Below are positions 7,794 to 15,507 of a stretch of 43,842 nt of DNA, piece by piece. The notes beneath the pieces are model-generated. The model did no database searches, was not told where the DNA came from, and saw only the letters and a list, made by a program, of their open reading frames with translations. The position numbers and the translations under genes are program-made. Position 1 is the first letter of the stretch. Each line of letters opens with the position of its first letter. The DNA is from Actinomycetes bacterium (GTDB lineage Bacteria; Actinomycetota; Acidimicrobiia; Acidimicrobiales; RAAP-2): the NCBI GenBank assembly GCA_021781335.1, contig JAJXXA010000030.1, forward strand, positions 1 to 43,842. Direction: 5' to 3'.

Positions 7794-8600
7794 ATGGCAA
7801 TTTCCAGAAAGACCGGTGCGGCGGTCTTGGCCGTGGTCGCCACCCTCCTTACAATCCTGGGAGTCGTGCTCGCCGCAACTGACTCGAATCCCAGTGGCGT
7901 CACAACAGACGCGTTGACTCTGAACGGATACCCACCGCGTACCGCAGAGATCCAGATGGTCATCTCAACCGGTCAGACCTACAGCGTCAATGCGGACGTA
8001 AAAGTCAACTTCCGTACGAACGCAATTGAGGCCAAGGTGCAAGTACCGTTGGTATTCTCGGGGGCAACCTTTGACGCGCGCATGCTCAACAAGCACCTCT
8101 ACGTGACGTCAGCGAACATGGCCTCAGCGGTTGGCAAGCCTTGGTTGGGCACCGCCATGAACCTGCCAGCGCTCTTCAACTATTCCCTCGAACTCGTAAA
8201 GCCTGATATCGCTCTCATCTCCGGCTTCGATCACGAGAGCGTGACCAAAAGTGGCTACTTTACGACCTACACCTTCTTTCGCAACAACGTCGCCGTCTCT
8301 CGTCTCGGTGCGAAGAAGGGTGCGCTCGCCGGCGTCGGCAAGCTGGTCTTGAGCATTACAACTGGCAAGCAAGGTGAAGCCACGGCGGCGGCACTCACCA
8401 TCTCGGGCGAGAATGCAGAGACGTCGATCAGCGCGACGGTGCTGTCCTACAACAAGCCCGTGCACGTCGTCGCTCCGCCGGCGTCGCAGGTGAAGACCGT
8501 GAACGCGCATTACATTCGTGGACTACTCGGGGCCACGCCTATCACGTCACTCTTGGTGCCTTCGAACCTGAACTCGCTCGGGAGTACGCGCCTCAACTAA
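7794..8600 (+). CDS. Secreted or membrane-anchored protein of unknown function
   Basis: A 268-residue protein I do not recognise. Residues about 6-27 form one hydrophobic segment (AAVLAVVATLLTILGVVLAA) after a short basic N-terminus, either a signal peptide or an anchor, so the rest should be outside the membrane. The body is rich in beta-prone Val/Thr/Ser sequence (VNADVKVNFRTNAIEAKVQV) without cysteines or obvious catalytic motifs, loosely recalling LppX/LprG-type lipid-binding folds; that is only an impression. No lipobox cysteine is present. It is followed 10 bases later by the DUF1345-like gene, so the two probably share a transcript. Confidence 0.75.
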   Translation: MAISRKTGAAVLAVVATLLTILGVVLAATDSNPSGVTTDALTLNGYPPRTAEIQMVISTGQTYSVNADVKVNFRTNAIEAKVQVPLVFSGATFDARMLNKHLYVTSANMASAVGKPWLGTAMNLPALFNYSLELVKPDIALISGFDHESVTKSGYFTTYTFFRNNVAVSRLGAKKGALAGVGKLVLSITTGKQGEATAAALTISGENAETSISATVLSYNKPVHVVAPPASQVKTVNAHYIRGLLGATPITSLLVPSNLNSLGSTRLN

Positions 8601-8610
8601 CTTGAGTGAG

Positions 8611-9246
8611 ATGACGGCGCGCCCAGAACCACGTTGGCCAGCGTCACTCGCGCTGGTGGTGTGCGTGTTGTTGTACGTCGTACTCCCGAACAGGTTGGTG
8701 GTGGGTCCTCGCTGGATATTGCCGGTGCTCATCGCGCTGCCGCTCGTGCCGCTTTCGGCGACCAAGCATCGTCACCCCAATGAATCACAGTGGGTGCGAC
8801 GGTTGACAATATTCCTGATCGGCGTCATAACGGTGGCCAACGTTACGTCCATGGCGCTGCTCGTCCACCACCTCTTGAACGCCAATGTCTCTCAAGGCCG
8901 CAGCCTGATCTACTCCGCGGTCGCCGTGTGGCTCACGAACGTTATTGTCTACGGCCTCTGGTTCTGGGAAATGGATCGAGGTGGCCCGCATCTACGGGCT
9001 GGTGTTGATACGTTGCTGCCCGACCTGCAGTTCCCCCAAATGGAGAATCCCCAACTCGCGGCGCCCAACTGGCGACCCAGGTTCTTTGATTATCTCTATA
9101 CGTCGTTCGCGAACGGCACCAGCTTTGCTCCCGCTGACGCCATGCCGTTGTCGCTACGTGCGAAGGCGCTGTTCGCGTCGGAGTCGATCGTGTCGCTCGT
9201 CACCATCGCCGTGGTTGCGGCGCGGGCCGTCAATATCCTTCGTTAG
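8611..9246 (+). CDS. DUF1345-like integral membrane protein
   Basis: A 211-residue protein with about five hydrophobic helices (PASLALVVCVLLYVVLPNRL, WILPVLIALPLVPL, LTIFLIGVITVANVTSMALL, AVWLTNVIVYGLWFW, VSLVTIAVVAARAVNIL). The segment FFDYLYTSFANGTSFAPADAMPLSLRAKAL before the last helix resembles the conserved Y-x-Y-x-x-F-x-x-G region of DUF1345 proteins. Function is unknown. It may start at TTG 8602 or ATG 8611; I chose the ATG. It probably shares a transcript with the preceding secreted protein gene. Its stop overlaps that of the convergent FAD oxidoreductase by four bases. Confidence 0.75.
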   Translation: MTARPEPRWPASLALVVCVLLYVVLPNRLVVGPRWILPVLIALPLVPLSATKHRHPNESQWVRRLTIFLIGVITVANVTSMALLVHHLLNANVSQGRSLIYSAVAVWLTNVIVYGLWFWEMDRGGPHLRAGVDTLLPDLQFPQMENPQLAAPNWRPRFFDYLYTSFANGTSFAPADAMPLSLRAKALFASESIVSLVTIAVVAARAVNILR

Positions 9247-10643
9247 GGCGGGAACTGGTTGAAGAGTCGATCGAGGAGATGACTGGCCCGACTGGTGGTG
9301 CCACGACGCTTCTCCGTGTGGTCAGCCCAAGTCGCGAGGCCTAAACCGACGTTGATGCCCATCCAGCGCAATGGTTCAGGCTCCCACGGTTTGCTCGCGT
9401 GTTGGACGAAAGTGAGTCTCGTGAACTCGCTCTCCTCGTCAGGTTTGGTGATCAGGTCGGCGAGAGCCTGTGCGCAGACTCGACTCAAGATCACGCCGTC
9501 GCCCGTGTAGCCTCCCGCACTCGCCATGCCGCTTTCGTGGTCAACGAGCACCGACGGCGAGAGATCGCGAGGCATCCCGAGTGGCCCACCCCACTGATGG
9601 GTGATGGCACCGTCCAGCGACGGGAAAAGTTCACGCAGAGTGCTCTCCAGCACCGAGAACACTTTCTCATTTCGATCGAAGCGCTCTTCCACGGTGGAAC
9701 CAAAGTGATACGGCGAGCCCCGTCCGCCAAAGGCAATGCGATTGTCATGGGTGCGTTGTCCGTAGATGATGAGGTGACGATCGTCGGCGAATGTCTCATA
9801 GTGCTGGAAGCCAGCGTCGTCCCAGAATTGTTGTGAAAGTGGTTCGGTGGCGATCATCAAGGAGTAGATCGGCGCGATCGCTCGTCGCTGACGCGCCAGC
9901 GTGGGCGTGAACCCCTCGGTGGCGCGAACGACGTAGTCGGCGCGAACGCTCCCGCCTATGGTGACAACGCGAGGTCTGGCGCCGCGCCGGCCGGGCATGA
10001 TCCGAGTGACGGCACTGTCTTCGAAGATCTGGACACCGAGGCGTTCGTTGGCCTCGGCTAATCCTCGTACCAATCGGGCTGGATGTATCCGCGCGCAGTG
10101 CGGTGAATAGGTTGCGCCGTGCGCACCGTTTACGTAGCCGCGCTCGTAGAGATCGCCGACGTCGAGCCAACGCAGGTCCTCGTCGTCCAAGCCGCGCTCG
10201 CGCGACTCATGGACCTCGTGTTGGAGACGCTCGACCTGTATCTCACTACGCGCAAAGGTGAGGGTGCCACCTTGGTAGAAGTGCGCGTCGATCTTGTCTT
10301 CACGAGTGGCGTCACCCAGTGCGGGGACGGCTCGTTGGAGCATGCTTCGTTGGTGCACGAAGTCGTCCATGCCGAAATGGTTGATGACCGCGGTGTCGCC
10401 AAGGGGATAGAGGGCTGAAGCCCATCCACCGTTACGTCCCGACGCGCCGAATCCACACACTGACTTCTCGAGGACGACAATTTGAAGTGAGGGGTCGCGT
10501 CGCTTGAGCTCGCGCGCCGTCCATAGTCCGGTGAACCCGCCACCGATGATCGCGACGTCGACGTCCAGGTCCCCGCGCAGCGGCCTGCGCGGGGTGACTG
10601 GATTGTCGAGCGTCGACCACCAGAGTGATCGTGGCGGTTGCAT
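9243..10643 (-). CDS. FAD-dependent amine oxidoreductase (PuuB/DAO family)
   Basis: A 466-residue flavoprotein of the D-amino-acid oxidase superfamily, closest in layout to gamma-glutamylputrescine oxidase PuuB. The FAD-binding Rossmann motif is VAIIGGGFTGLWTARELKRR (about residues 30-49), followed by the family GFGASGRNGGWA block and, near the C-terminus, GYTGDGVILSRVCAQALADLI. The start ATG overlaps the aminotransferase stop as TAATG, so translation is coupled. With the aminotransferase and the divergent aldehyde dehydrogenase it would oxidise an amine to an aldehyde. The exact amine is unknown: no gamma-glutamylputrescine synthetase (PuuA) gene is present here. Confidence 0.87.
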   Translation of the reverse strand: MQPPRSLWWSTLDNPVTPRRPLRGDLDVDVAIIGGGFTGLWTARELKRRDPSLQIVVLEKSVCGFGASGRNGGWASALYPLGDTAVINHFGMDDFVHQRSMLQRAVPALGDATREDKIDAHFYQGGTLTFARSEIQVERLQHEVHESRERGLDDEDLRWLDVGDLYERGYVNGAHGATYSPHCARIHPARLVRGLAEANERLGVQIFEDSAVTRIMPGRRGARPRVVTIGGSVRADYVVRATEGFTPTLARQRRAIAPIYSLMIATEPLSQQFWDDAGFQHYETFADDRHLIIYGQRTHDNRIAFGGRGSPYHFGSTVEERFDRNEKVFSVLESTLRELFPSLDGAITHQWGGPLGMPRDLSPSVLVDHESGMASAGGYTGDGVILSRVCAQALADLITKPDEESEFTRLTFVQHASKPWEPEPLRWMGINVGLGLATWADHTEKRRGTTSRASHLLDRLFNQFPP

Positions 10644-12064
10644 TAGGCGATGAACTTGGTCGCCCCGGTGAACACCTCTCGAAGGATGCCGACCATGAGG
10701 TCAATGTCCTCGCGGGTCGATATCAGCGGTGGTGCCAATTGGACAACGGGGTCACCTCGGTCATCGGATCGACAGATCAGACCACGGCGGAACATTTCGG
10801 GTGAGATGTACCCGCGAAGAACGCGCTCAGCGTCTTGGCCGGCCCACGTCTCTTTGGTGACCTGGTTCTTCACGATTTCGATGCCCCAGAAGTATCCGGT
10901 GCCTCGCACGTCGCCCACGATGGGGATGTCCTTCAAAGCCAAGAGGCTGTCGCGGAAATAGTCCTGGTTCGCGAGCACGTTTTCGAGCACGTGCTCTTCT
11001 TCGATGATCTTGATACTGGCGAGCGCAGCCGCACACGAGGCGGGGTGTCCCGACCAGGTGAAGCCGTGGATGAACGAGCTGTCACCGTGTTGGAAGGGCT
11101 CGGCGATGCGGTCAGAGACGATCATCGCACCCAGCGGCAGGTAGCCGGCGGTGATGCCCTTGGCTACGCACACGATGTCGGGCACGTAGTCGTACTTTTG
11201 ACCACCGAACCAGGTGCCGAGTCGACCGAACGCGCAGATGACCTCGTCAGACACGAGCAGCACCCCGTAGCGGTCACAGATCGAACGAACTTCCTGCCAA
11301 TATCCCGGAGGAGGGGTGAAACATCCACCCGCGTTTTGCACTGGCTCTAGGAACACTGCGGCCACGGTCTCGGGACCTTCTCGAAGGATTGCTTCTTCGA
11401 TCTGGTGCGCCGACCACAGACCAAAGGCTTCAAAGTCGTCTGCGTGCTGCTCGGCACGATAGAAGTTGACAGCGGGGACCTTCACCGCGCCAGGCACCAA
11501 CGGTTCGAATGGTTCACGGTACCCGTCGAGCGACGTGATCGTCAGCGCGCCGAGGGTCGTACCGTGGTAGGCGACGTCGCGGCTGATGACCTTGTAGCGA
11601 TCGGTGTCACCGCGCATCTTGTGGTACTGGCGAGCCAATTTCCACGCGCTCTCATTCGCCTCTGCTCCGCCGGTGGTGAAGAAGACGCGATTGAGATCGC
11701 CCGGGGCCAAGCTTGCCAACTTTTCGGCGAGCTCGATCGCCTTGGGGTGTGCGTAGGTCCACAGCGGGAAGAACGCCAGCGTCTTCATCTGCTCTGCGAC
11801 CGCGTCGGCTATCTCGCCACGACCGTGCCCGAGGGCGTTCGTGAACAGACCCGAGAGCCCGTCGAAGTACTCCTTGCCGTTGGCGTCATAGACCCGGGTG
11901 CCCTCACCGCGCACCATGATCGGAATCTCGTTACCCTCGTCATAGGCACCCATCCTCGACATCTGGAGCCACAAGTGGCGCCGGGCGCGTTCAGAGTAAC
12001 TATGGCTCGGTGATGTGCTATCGCCGACGGCAATTCCGTCGGTATAAATTTCGTGAAGCGTCAT
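10643..12064 (-). CDS. Class III aminotransferase (putrescine/omega-amino acid:pyruvate type)
   Basis: A 473-residue PLP-dependent transaminase of the ornithine/omega-amino-acid group. Visible features are FFTTGGAEANESAWKLAR (cofactor phosphate region), LLVSDEVICAFGRLGTWFG (the Asp that contacts PLP) and CVAKGITAGYLPLGA with the Schiff-base lysine. The layout fits SpuC or beta-alanine:pyruvate aminotransferases. The ORF track starts at ATG 12076, but ATG 12064 overlaps the AsnC stop as ATGA and follows GGGGGA, so I prefer that coupled start. The product enters the operon asnC-aminotransferase-FAD oxidoreductase. Pyruvate as amino acceptor is inferred, supported by the nearby alanine dehydrogenase gene. 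Confidence 0.88.
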   Translation of the reverse strand: MTLHEIYTDGIAVGDSTSPSHSYSERARRHLWLQMSRMGAYDEGNEIPIMVRGEGTRVYDANGKEYFDGLSGLFTNALGHGRGEIADAVAEQMKTLAFFPLWTYAHPKAIELAEKLASLAPGDLNRVFFTTGGAEANESAWKLARQYHKMRGDTDRYKVISRDVAYHGTTLGALTITSLDGYREPFEPLVPGAVKVPAVNFYRAEQHADDFEAFGLWSAHQIEEAILREGPETVAAVFLEPVQNAGGCFTPPPGYWQEVRSICDRYGVLLVSDEVICAFGRLGTWFGGQKYDYVPDIVCVAKGITAGYLPLGAMIVSDRIAEPFQHGDSSFIHGFTWSGHPASCAAALASIKIIEEEHVLENVLANQDYFRDSLLALKDIPIVGDVRGTGYFWGIEIVKNQVTKETWAGQDAERVLRGYISPEMFRRGLICRSDDRGDPVVQLAPPLISTREDIDLMVGILREVFTGATKFIA

Positions 12065-12582
12065 TTCGTCCCCCATGCATAGGTTTGTTTTGAGAGTTTC
12101 AGATATACAAATGTTTCGACTTCGGTCACCCCTGGAATACTCCTGATCGAGTCATTCAAGAGGTGCACGAGTGCGTTGTCGTCTACGGCAATGAGTTCGG
12201 CAATGATGTCGAAACTCCCTGCAGTCATGACGACGTAGTTCGCCTCATCGATCGCGGCCACTTTGTCGGCCACCAGGCGCACGTCGCCGTGCACGCGGAT
12301 GCCGACAAGAGCTTCGCGACCATAACCCAGTTGCAGCGGGTCGGTGATGGCGACTATCTGCATGACGCCTGAATCGCGAAGTCGCTGCACGCGACGTCGG
12401 ACTCCGGCCTCGGACAGCCCAACCACCTCGGCAATCGCCCCGTACGGACGTCGGCCGTCACGCTGCAGGACTCCGATGATCTGACGATCAATATCGTCAA
12501 GCGCGTTCGGAGCCGAAAGCAACTCGAGATTCGAACGCTCTGCGTTCTTCGAGTTCTGACTTTGAGGTTTGGTTCCTGGCAT
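12061..12582 (-). CDS. Lrp/AsnC-family transcriptional regulator
   Basis: A 173-residue regulator. After a polar extension of about 27 residues comes LDDIDRQIIGVLQRDGRRPYGAIAEVVGLSEAGVRRRVQRL, the AsnC-type helix-turn-helix, followed by the ligand-binding RAM domain (GSFDIIAELIAVDDNALVHLL ... VETFVYLKL). Such proteins sense amino acids or related amines and usually control neighbouring genes. It heads the minus-strand amine-catabolism operon, overlapping the aminotransferase by ATGA, and is divergent from the aldehyde dehydrogenase across 196 bases, so it probably controls both directions and itself. GGGGAG precedes ATG 12582. Confidence 0.92.
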   Translation of the reverse strand: MPGTKPQSQNSKNAERSNLELLSAPNALDDIDRQIIGVLQRDGRRPYGAIAEVVGLSEAGVRRRVQRLRDSGVMQIVAITDPLQLGYGREALVGIRVHGDVRLVADKVAAIDEANYVVMTAGSFDIIAELIAVDDNALVHLLNDSIRSIPGVTEVETFVYLKLSKQTYAWGTK

Positions 12583-12633
12583 TGGTTGCTCCCCGCCCGG
12601 TGGCCAAAAGGCTCCGTGGCTGCGGATAGAGAC

Positions 12634-12639
12634 AGTATA
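12634..12639 (-). promoter_or_regulatory. Putative -10 element of the asnC operon
   Basis: TATACT on the minus strand about 52 bases before the asnC start. No convincing -35 element is seen 17 bases further upstream. Confidence 0.35.
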
Positions 12640-12669
12640 GGGGCTCAGAGCGACTGAATGCGTCGTGAA

Positions 12670-12699
12670 TTGTTAAATCTATGCTCTTTTTCTTATTAT
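12670..12699 (+). promoter_or_regulatory. Putative promoter of the aminoaldehyde dehydrogenase gene
   Basis: TTGTTA (12670-12675), an 18-base spacer and TATTAT (12694-12699), in the AT-rich centre of the asnC/dehydrogenase divergent region. The leader of about 70 bases ends with a GGAGGA ribosome site before ATG 12779 and contains a small CTCTG-G-CAGAG palindrome. Confidence 0.4.
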
Positions 12700-12778
12700 T
12701 GGCTTGCGAGCCCTATGGAATCTCTGGCAGAGTGGCTGAGAGCGTGGGCGTACGGTCGCCGGGGCTTGGAGGAAGATC

Positions 12779-14206
12779 ATGCGTCGTTTGTCTAATTTCA
12801 TCGGGGGCGAGTCAGTCGCACCAAAGAGTGGGAAGTACGTCGAGCTCATCAATCCCGGCACCGGCCAACCAATGGCTGAGATGCCGGTCTCGGACGCTTC
12901 GGACATCGACGCTGCCGTGCAAGTCGCCGCCAAGGCGTTTCAATCGTGGAAGCGCACGACACCTTCGCAGCGCAGCCTCGCGTTGTTAAAGATCGCTGAC
13001 ATTCTCGAATCGCGTGCTGAAGAACTCGTTGCGGTCGAAGCCGAGAACTGCGGCAAGATCATTGCGGTGACCATGAGCGAAGAGATTCCTCCCATGATCG
13101 ACCAAATCCGCTTCTTCGCGGGCGCGGCGCGCCTGCTTGAGGGTCGCGGAGCAACTGAGTACATGGAAGGAATGACGAGCTACGTCCGTCGCGAGCCGGT
13201 GGGTGTGTGTGGCGCCGTCACGCCGTGGAACTACCCGATGATGATGGCGGTGTGGAAGTGGGCCCCGGCATTGGCGGCCGGCAACACAATGGTTCTAAAG
13301 CCCGGTGACTCGACGCCGATGTCAACGCTGTTGATGGCCGAGCTGATGGCTGAAGTCCTTCCCGCGGGTGTCTTTAACGTTGTCTGTGGCGACCGCGACA
13401 CGGGTCGCGCGCTCGTTGAGCATCCGACGCCGGCCATGGTGTCAGTGACGGGTTCGGTTCGTGCGGGTATGGAGGTTGCCGCGTCCGCGTCGTCGACCTT
13501 GAAGCGCGTGCACCTCGAGTTGGGTGGAAAGGCGCCGGTCATCGTGTTCGATGACGTCGACATCGCAACCGCCACCGAGGGCATTGCAATCGCAGGCTTC
13601 TTCAACGCGGGTCAGGACTGCACCGCAGCGACGAGAGTGCTCGTGGGCGCCAATGTCTACGGGGACTTCGTTGACGCACTCGCCGAACAGGCGAAGAACA
13701 CCGTGATCGGCGCCCCCGACAGCGACGAGGCACTCTTTGGTCCGGTGAACAATGTCAACCAGTTCAACCGGGTCACGGGGCTCCTTGGACGAAAGCCGAC
13801 GCACGCGAGCTTCGCGGCCGGAGGCGAACGGGTGGGTGACGCCGGTTACTTCATCTCGCCCACCATCGTCGCCGACCTGCATCAAGACGACGAGATGATC
13901 CAAAACGAGATCTTTGGTCCGGTGATCACCGTCCAGAAGTTCAACGACGACGCGCAGGCGCTCGAGTGGGCTAATGGTGTCGAGTACGGACTGGCGTCAT
14001 CGGTGTGGACAACGGACCACAGCCGTGCCATGCGCTTCACTCGCGACCTCGACTTCGGGTGTGTCTGGGTGAATACGCACATCCCGATGGTGGCCGAGAT
14101 GCCCCACGGTGGTTTCAAGCACTCGGGGTACGGCAAGGACCTCTCGGTCTACGGATTCGAGGACTACACGCGCATCAAGCACGTCATGCACAACATCGAA
14201 TTCTGA
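12779..14206 (+). CDS. NAD(P)+-dependent aldehyde dehydrogenase (aminobutyraldehyde/betaine-aldehyde type)
   Basis: A 475-residue aldehyde dehydrogenase expected to oxidise an omega-aminoaldehyde (for example 4-aminobutanal) to the amino acid. Motifs: VTPWNYPMMMAVWKWAPALAAGN and VLKPGDSTPM for cofactor binding, LELGGKAPVIVFDDVD with the general-base Glu, and FFNAGQDCTAATR with catalytic Cys281. ATG 12779 follows GGAGGAAGATC. It is divergent from the asnC-aminotransferase-oxidoreductase operon, whose enzymes would make its aldehyde substrate, and is followed by ald on the same strand. The substrate is inferred from context and subfamily resemblance. Confidence 0.9.
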   Translation: MRRLSNFIGGESVAPKSGKYVELINPGTGQPMAEMPVSDASDIDAAVQVAAKAFQSWKRTTPSQRSLALLKIADILESRAEELVAVEAENCGKIIAVTMSEEIPPMIDQIRFFAGAARLLEGRGATEYMEGMTSYVRREPVGVCGAVTPWNYPMMMAVWKWAPALAAGNTMVLKPGDSTPMSTLLMAELMAEVLPAGVFNVVCGDRDTGRALVEHPTPAMVSVTGSVRAGMEVAASASSTLKRVHLELGGKAPVIVFDDVDIATATEGIAIAGFFNAGQDCTAATRVLVGANVYGDFVDALAEQAKNTVIGAPDSDEALFGPVNNVNQFNRVTGLLGRKPTHASFAAGGERVGDAGYFISPTIVADLHQDDEMIQNEIFGPVITVQKFNDDAQALEWANGVEYGLASSVWTTDHSRAMRFTRDLDFGCVWVNTHIPMVAEMPHGGFKHSGYGKDLSVYGFEDYTRIKHVMHNIEF

Positions 14207-14308
14207 GCCAGATCTCCTGACCAGATGACGGGGGATCCCTCGCGCTCTTTTGTCACGGGTCAGATGAGTACCGTTGTTAAAGACCACTATTTGAAAGGAT
14301 GATCATCG

Positions 14309-15427
14309 ATGATCATCGGAGTTCCGAAGGAAATCAAGAAGGACGAGAATCGGGTTGCACTCACCCCCGCGGGCGTGCGTGAATTGGCGAGTGCCGGCCA
14401 CAAGGTCCTCATCGAACGCGGTGCCGGCGTGGGCTCCTCGATCAGCGACGCGGACTACGTCGCCAATGGCGCCACCATTGTCGATGACGTCGACGATGTG
14501 TGGTCGTCGAGCGAGCTCGTCCTCAAGGTCAAAGAGCCGATCGCTGATGAGCACCACCGACTCTCGGCGCGCAAGAACCAGGTCCTCTTCACCTACTTGC
14601 ACCTCGCGGCTTCCAAGGAGTGCACTGACGCACTCGTAAAGGCCAACAACGTGGCGATTGCCTACGAGACCGTGCGACTTCGAGACAACTCGCTCCCGCT
14701 GCTCACTCCGATGAGCGAAGTCGCGGGACGAATGGCGCCGATGATGGGCGCGCATCATTTGATGCGACCGGGTGGTGGCCGCGGCACCCTCATCAGCGGG
14801 GTTCCCGGTGTGCACCCGGCCAACGTCGTGGTGATCGGTGCCGGTGTCGCCGGACTGGCCGCGGCATCGATGGCCGCGGGATTGCACGCAAACGTGAAGA
14901 TCCTCGATCGAAACCTTGACCGCCTTCGTCAAGTGGATATTCATTTCGATGGTCGTGTCCAGACGATCGCCTCTTCAACCCTGACACTCGAAGAGGCGTG
15001 TCTCGACGCCGACATTGTGATCGGCGCGGTGCTGGTCGTCGGCGCCAAGGCGCCCAAGCTGGTGTCGAACGATCTGGTGTCGCGAATGCGGCCCGGTTCA
15101 GTGCTCGTCGACATCTCGGTCGACCAGGGCGGCTGCTTCGAAGACACTCGGCCCACAACACATTCCGAGCCCACGTTCAACGTCCACAATTCGGTCTTCT
15201 ACTGCGTTGCGAACATGCCCGGTGCGGTGCCGCACACCTCGACGTACGCCTTGGCTAACGCCACGCTTCCCTACGTCATGGAGTTGGCGCGTCACGGCTG
15301 GCGTGAAGCGGTACTGGCCGACGATGCCCTGGCCGAGGGCGTCAACGTTGTGGACGGTTCGGTGACGTACGGACCGGTGGCGGATTCGCTCGGGATCCAG
15401 TACACGCCCCTTCGAAACTTCCTGTAA
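14309..15427 (+). CDS. ald: Alanine dehydrogenase
   Basis: A 372-residue enzyme interconverting L-alanine and pyruvate plus ammonia with NAD. The N-terminus MIIGVPKEIKKDENRVALTP is diagnostic, and the NAD-binding motif is VVVIGAGVAGLAAASMAAGL (about residues 170-190). Also visible are FTYLHLAA and MSEVAGRMAPMMGA, conserved around the pyruvate site. ATG 14309 follows GAAAGGA at 9 bases. The start lies in a tandem ATGATCATCG duplication, the upstream ATG being out of frame. Adjacent to the amine-catabolism genes it could recycle alanine formed by a pyruvate-dependent aminotransferase. Confidence 0.95.
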   Translation: MIIGVPKEIKKDENRVALTPAGVRELASAGHKVLIERGAGVGSSISDADYVANGATIVDDVDDVWSSSELVLKVKEPIADEHHRLSARKNQVLFTYLHLAASKECTDALVKANNVAIAYETVRLRDNSLPLLTPMSEVAGRMAPMMGAHHLMRPGGGRGTLISGVPGVHPANVVVIGAGVAGLAAASMAAGLHANVKILDRNLDRLRQVDIHFDGRVQTIASSTLTLEEACLDADIVIGAVLVVGAKAPKLVSNDLVSRMRPGSVLVDISVDQGGCFEDTRPTTHSEPTFNVHNSVFYCVANMPGAVPHTSTYALANATLPYVMELARHGWREAVLADDALAEGVNVVDGSVTYGPVADSLGIQYTPLRNFL

Positions 15428-15507
15428 GGTGCGCAAATCGTAGTTGCCGCCTCGCTGGGGAGTGGTCCCCTGTAACGTGCGGCATCGAAGGCTGCGTGGG
15501 GGGTCTG

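Noticed and set aside
12722-12760. tRNA-like string GGCAGAGTGGCTGAGAGC upstream of the aldehyde dehydrogenase
   Set aside because: Resembles the D-arm of a class II tRNA only superficially. No acceptor stem, anticodon arm or T-loop (GTTCGA) follows at the right distance. A TPP-type GCTGAGA reading also fails for lack of the other conserved segments.
14207-14308. Terminator between the aldehyde dehydrogenase and ald
   Set aside because: Only a GGGATCCC palindrome and a loose CTGACC/GGTCAG pairing are visible; too weak, and co-transcription with ald remains possible.
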